Under the pieces are notes generated by a model. It searched no databases and was not told the origin of the DNA. It worked only from the letters and a program-made list of their open reading frames with translations. The position numbers and the translations under genes were made by a program. A DNA stretch of 64,000 nt from Agrostemma githago (Eukaryota > Streptophyta > Magnoliopsida > Caryophyllales > Caryophyllaceae). The DNA is taken from NCBI GenBank assembly GCA_958450325.1, contig OY288243.1, forward strand, positions 3,820,586-3,884,585, in the 5' to 3' direction. Of the stretch, positions 59,605-64,000 are shown piece by piece. Positions within the stretch are counted from its first letter, which is position 1. Every line of letters starts with the position of its first letter.

Positions 59605-62243
59605 TCATTCTCCTCGGTCTGGCTTGGTAGGACGAGGAACAGGGAAAGTAGAAGATGATGAAGATGGTCTAAGGAGAGGAGTAGCAGCTACACGGCTAGA
59701 ATTTTCATCGGTAAGGACAGGACTTGATTGCGTAGTGGAAGGTGATGGAAGAAGCTCGATTTCTGAGTGAGATATGGGCCTCGTTTCAGGAATGTCGAGT
59801 AGCTGATGGTCGTCTTCATCTTCATCTTCTTCCAGTGACATAACTGTGCTTGTGTCTGTATGCACCGTCGAATCATCAGCATATACACCCAGTCTTCTCT
59901 TCCTCTTCGCAGCCGATTTCTTCCACCCATGAATAGTCTCCCTTATTCTTTGAGGAATTAGGGCTGCCTTGTAATTTGTACCCATCTGAAATAACCACCA
60001 AAAAAAATCTTCATGAAAATTTTACTACATTTTCATCCACATTAAAGAACACACGATATAACCTGGCGCCTACCACCATTCAAACGGTCGTCACCACGAC
60101 GTATAGGCAACCTGACACCACCATTGTCCCCTCCCTCCCTCTACCCAATCACCCATCGCATTGTCAGAGTCAAAACCACCTGACCCCACTCGCCAACGTC
60201 ACCAAATCGCCCCTAGTGCTGCTGACTCCAGCCCATCGCTGAAACTCCCATCGTCCACCTCCACCTCTCTACATCTAGGGATTTCGACCTTCAGTTTCTT
60301 TTTCCCTAGCTTCACGTGCTTCTCTTGTGGTGGTTTCAAAGATGGTGATGGTAAGAGGGTGGAGTAGGTGCTCGAGTTTAATTTTTTATGTCAAGGGACA
60401 AGGGATCAAATGTTATTTATATGAGAAAAATATTTTGCATTTTTCAAAAGAGATTGTTGTATCTTTATCAATCTTACTAGAGAGGAACTCCTCCGTGAAC
60501 TAGGTTGCTAAAGTTTTTGAAACTAGTTCAACTTTCTTTAACATAATTGAACACTGGACCATGTAAATTGTAAACACCGTTCAAACGTCATTCTATTGAT
60601 TTACAGAAAACATTACAAAAAGTCACAGATTCACAGCTTTGAATTACCTGAGTAACCAATGCATAGAGGGGTAAGGTGCTATAACTGCAGAGAAACTGCC
60701 CGCAGAACCTGTAAATTTATCAGTTAGAGATGAAATGGCTATGTGCAGATGTGCCTTAGAAGTTAGAAATATCAGCAGCACAAAGAGAAGCATACCCCAG
60801 GATAAGCCGCAAATAAACTAGAAGGTGGTTTTTGATAAAGCAGGAATCGTAGCCAAACTGCCACTGTAAGAATGTTATTTCCAAAAAAAAAAGTCACCAT
60901 CAGATAAGATGTAATTGGATCAGAATTAGACAACGTATAGTACAAACAAACAATGTTGAAAAGAAAGGGATAGGAAGAAGAGAAACAAAGAGTGAAAAGA
61001 GCCATCTATATGAATAAAAAGGAAAGAAAGAAAGAAAAAAAGAAAAAGAGGAAAAAACACTGAGAATCTATTGTATATCCGTTTGAATCTTTTACTATTC
61101 TTCCAAAAGAATGGAATCACATTCTCATCAACGAAGGTGGTGGAAAATGCCGATGAGGAAGTGAGAAGAACATCACGTTTCCTGTGAGTCAGTCAGAACA
61201 GAACTAAAACAGGGAATGCAGATATATGAGTAAAAAGAGTCCAATATTGTAACTGTGATTTGATCAAAGAACGTGAAGGCATGCTAAGAGAGGTATATAA
61301 GGTCATGGTTATTTCTCACAGGGCTAACAAAGAAAGGGAATGACCTTAATAAATGAGAAAATTTGACGAAAGGCTAAAAAATCCATCACTCCTTGCAGAA
61401 AAATTTAACAACCCTCTCCTGTGTCTCTTTAGTTCCAAATTTTCAATATCCAAATATCGTAAAATTAATGCACATGACCAAACAAGTACTTTTACACTGA
61501 ATAAGTAAAATGATAACTCGGCAGAAGGACCTACCCAAAACCAGAAAAATGATGCTAGCTCAAACGAATTCTGCAAAAGATGCATGCGAGGCAGAAGTCA
61601 TGCTTATTTGTTAACCAGATATGGCTCCATTCGCAATTCAGATGGAAATTTCGTATAGATGCTTACCTGGAAAAGGATGAAATGAATCAAGGACAACAAT
61701 AGTTCAGGCTTCTTAAACCAGAAGAGATCATCCCGAGGCTTTAGTCTTCTCCCTGTGAAGAAACCAGTGGCTCCAGCACTTTCCAGTGTCAAGGTTGCTA
61801 TAACATGTTGTAGCTTAGTACCCACCAAAAGAACTAGCTGCACATTAAGGAAAAAAACGTTACATAAAGGGGAAAGAAGACCAGTATATTATGACCGTAC
61901 GACTTTAATCAAGCTGGTTTACTAAACTAGCTGCACTTCTTTGTATCGTAAAGTAGCAGTCATTTGATGCAGTTCCTGCCCTATTGTGATTCAAACTTAA
62001 TATGCTTCCTCTTATCTTTTCCATCCATCCCCATTTCCCTTTCCGTGAGTGGGGACTAAATGGGAACAGGGGAGAGAATAATAGTGAAGAGCTTATAAAT
62101 AATGTCTGTTATTTTGCTCAGGACTTCAGGCTATGGGAAGGAGGGGAAAAGAAAAGGCACTTAAATCAACAAATAATGGGGAAAAGAGACTTACTGATAT
62201 TGGTATTATGGCTATCCAAAAGTATAGATTTGACCCTGAAATT

Positions 62244-62300
<57 letters not shown>

Positions 62301-63482
62301 AGCAGTTCTATTAAAAAGAAAATATTATGTTAGAAGTAACACAATCTGAACACCGGACTGGGTCCTAGATTTTCTGTCCCTTAGGAAATCGAGAATATGA
62401 GAAAAAATGTCAGACCACAACAACAATGCGAGCCTTCACAATTTAAAGATAAAATTCTGACACAAACATTAGCATGTAATTCATATCGAAACATAGTTCA
62501 TTTGCTGCATTGAATTCTTCTAACCTCGTATATTAAAAAGCATGAAAGCAATAACAAAGCCCCAGAGTGGACCGCTGCAAAAAATTGGAAGTCATTAATT
62601 AGGTGTATCACCAAATGTAGCTAATTATGCAAAAGTATAATGGGAAAATTTGAAACAACCAAAGGATTCGTTGATGATGAAAAGACAGTGATGACAAAGA
62701 TATAACAATGAAAATAATAATCATTCAGATTTAAGTTTAGACAAATAAAAGAGAACACAGATGCAATAGATGCATAGATGAATGGCAAGGACTCTAAGGG
62801 CATCCACAATGGTTGGTTGCTTTTCAGACTCAACTGCTCTTTCTTAAGGAGCTGTTTATGAAGAAGCAATCATCATTCATCAAGGACCACTCCTTATGTA
62901 GGAGTATGTTTTTTAATGAAGACATTGCTTCCTTTGTTTTGCGAAAGAAAAGTAGAGAAAGTGGACCCAATTTTAAAATTTAATTGAAGTTTTTCCATTG
63001 TTGAAGGAAGGAAGGATTTAAGAAGAGTGCTTTTAAAATTTAATGATATGTCAATGGTAGGATCCAATAAGGAGCTCTTAGCCTCTTACCACTGCGGATG
63101 CCCTATGTCGATCTTCTGAAAGAGAGAAACTGATATTGACTTAACTTCATGATGCAGAAACATTGTTTCTGAATATACTATAGAATGCGCAAAACAGTAT
63201 GAAACAAACTACACAATCTATCCCAAAATTTAACACGATGACATAATATGGTGGCACACACGTAAACAGCTATAACAAAATAGAAATTTAATGAAAAAAA
63301 CACCTAAAAAGGAAACGACAAAAAAGCAACCTAGGGAAAAAAAATACACGATAAAAACACATCATTAGAATGTACAGTTTCATGCTTCAAACTCACCTTA
63401 CGCCAACAATTCTTTGGAATTCTTCTTCCATAGAACGAATCATATAGCTGTGAAAGTCATATTTTATAGTAAGATTGTGATT
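59605..63482 (-). CDS. MLO: MLO-family membrane protein, 3' part
   Basis: Eight exons on the minus strand: 63482-63397, 62574-62525, 62235-62195, 61837-61667, 61570-61535, 60863-60796, 60708-60648 and 59985-59605. They join in frame for about 297 residues. They cover the second half of an MLO protein: YDFHSYMIRSMEEEFQRIVG (resembling the MLO4/MLO11 group), GPLWGFVIAFMLFNI (membrane), SNLYFWIAIIPI (membrane), GTKLQHVIATLTLESAG, KPRDDLFWFKKPELLLSLIH, NSFELASFFWFW, WQFGYDSCF, CSYSTLPLYALVTQMG, and the calmodulin-binding helix (ALIPQRIRETIHGWKKSA). A Ser/Pro/acidic tail follows. MLO proteins are seven-span calcium-linked channels or regulators. Some allow powdery mildew entry, while MLO4/11 act in root touch growth. 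The first exons lie beyond the window edge. Confidence 0.93.
62245..62291. repeat. Poly(A)-(TA)n microsatellite at an MLO splice acceptor
   Basis: A run of about 15 A followed by about 17 TA units. On the coding (minus) strand it forms the poly-T tract immediately before the acceptor of the 41-bp exon (TTTAATTTCAG|GGTC). Confidence 0.9.
62798..63103. mobile_element. Tourist-like MITE in an MLO intron
   Basis: 306 bp with ends GGGCATCCACAATGG and (reverse) GGGCATCCGCAGTGG. Flanks TAA and TAT differ by one base. PIF/Harbinger type. Confidence 0.75.
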
Positions 63483-64000
63483 CTGCATTTCAGAAACAAA
63501 TGAGTCAGATATGAAATTTTGTTTTTAAACAAAGAAGCGCATCTTGTTTGTACAAAAAATGGTATTTGACATTTTCAAAGCTCAAGTCTCTAATCAAGAG
63601 TTTCCTCACAACAACCTCGACAATACCTCCAATGCCCCAGTATCATAGCAATGAAATGGTTTCTATTAGACTCTTTATAAGTAATGGAATGAATATATGC
63701 TTCATATTAAGGAAAAGCAGACGACTTAACAAGCAGTTACGATTTTTTCTCCATGTTCGAGTATAAGAGATTGTAAATCGAAGAAGTGAGGTAGAAGAGA
63801 AGAGTTAGTTTATTTGATTAGCTTAAAGGTTTGGTGTATCAGTATTCAGTTGTAGTGAATGTTTTTGAATGCATACAAATGTGAAGGCAGGCCTATATTT
63901 ATAGCACGTCTCGGCGTCTCCTCCTTCTGTATCCCAAGAACACTAACATGGGACATTTCAGAGTGGTCTAGTCATAGAACTCTTTAAAGCTCCCTACAAC
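63483..64000. other. MLO intron or upstream region at the window edge
   Basis: No further MLO exon was found here, so either a long intron or the promoter side starts in this stretch. The gene is cut by the window. Confidence 0.5.

Noticed and set aside
1..64000. LTR retrotransposons, tRNA, rRNA and CRISPR
   Set aside because: I looked for paired long terminal repeats with TG...CA, reverse transcriptase or integrase frames, and RNA gene signatures, and saw none. CRISPR is not expected in a plant.

Overview
This window is nuclear DNA from a flowering plant. It has intron-rich genes with GT-AG boundaries, an RD21-type papain protease with a granulin tail, an EXA1-type GYF protein, an MLO protein, and a dense set of plant DNA transposons. 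A eudicot is very likely. An Amaranthaceae-like genome (beet, spinach, quinoa) is my guess from the repeat style, not something the sequence proves.

Layout. (1) 1-12 kb: an unrecognised two-exon gene and two divergent single-domain XS genes (the RNA-binding fold of SGS3/FDM proteins) facing each other. Between the two XS genes sit a complete 5500-bp Mutator-like element with a perfect 9-bp target duplication and a 603-bp hAT-type element with a perfect 8-bp duplication. (2) 12-33 kb: a near-perfect inverted repeat with arms of about 5.2 kb and a 784-bp spacer. Each arm carries a broken F-box gene, a 390-bp tandem duplication, two Stowaway-like MITEs and a Helitron-like 3' end. The spacer begins with a 368-bp Helitron-like element whose first 56 bases recur at the outer edge of the left arm. 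A 9501-bp CACTA element (TNP2-like and second transposase genes, 3-bp duplication) later split the right arm. A second, orphan CACTA end closes the region at 33282. (3) 33-42 kb: gene-poor DNA with a degraded hAT-like element, a diverged dimer repeat, a 3-kb inverted-repeat element containing about 30 copies of an AGTAACA-type motif, a Tourist MITE and a 5'-truncated LINE. (4) 42-64 kb: three well-supported host genes: an RD21-like cysteine protease (+), EXA1 (-) and an MLO gene (-, 5' end outside the window), with MITEs in their introns.

How parts work together. The Mutator-like element has two convergent genes, each reading inward from its own terminal repeat. This is the layout of maize MuDR, but the mudrB position is held by a small zinc-finger, coiled-coil, transmembrane protein. 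The inverted repeat could give long hairpin RNA if read through, and it lies next to two XS-domain genes, a family tied to small-RNA silencing. Any functional link is inference. The three host genes belong to families known from defence or pathogen susceptibility, but each is an ordinary housekeeping-style locus here.
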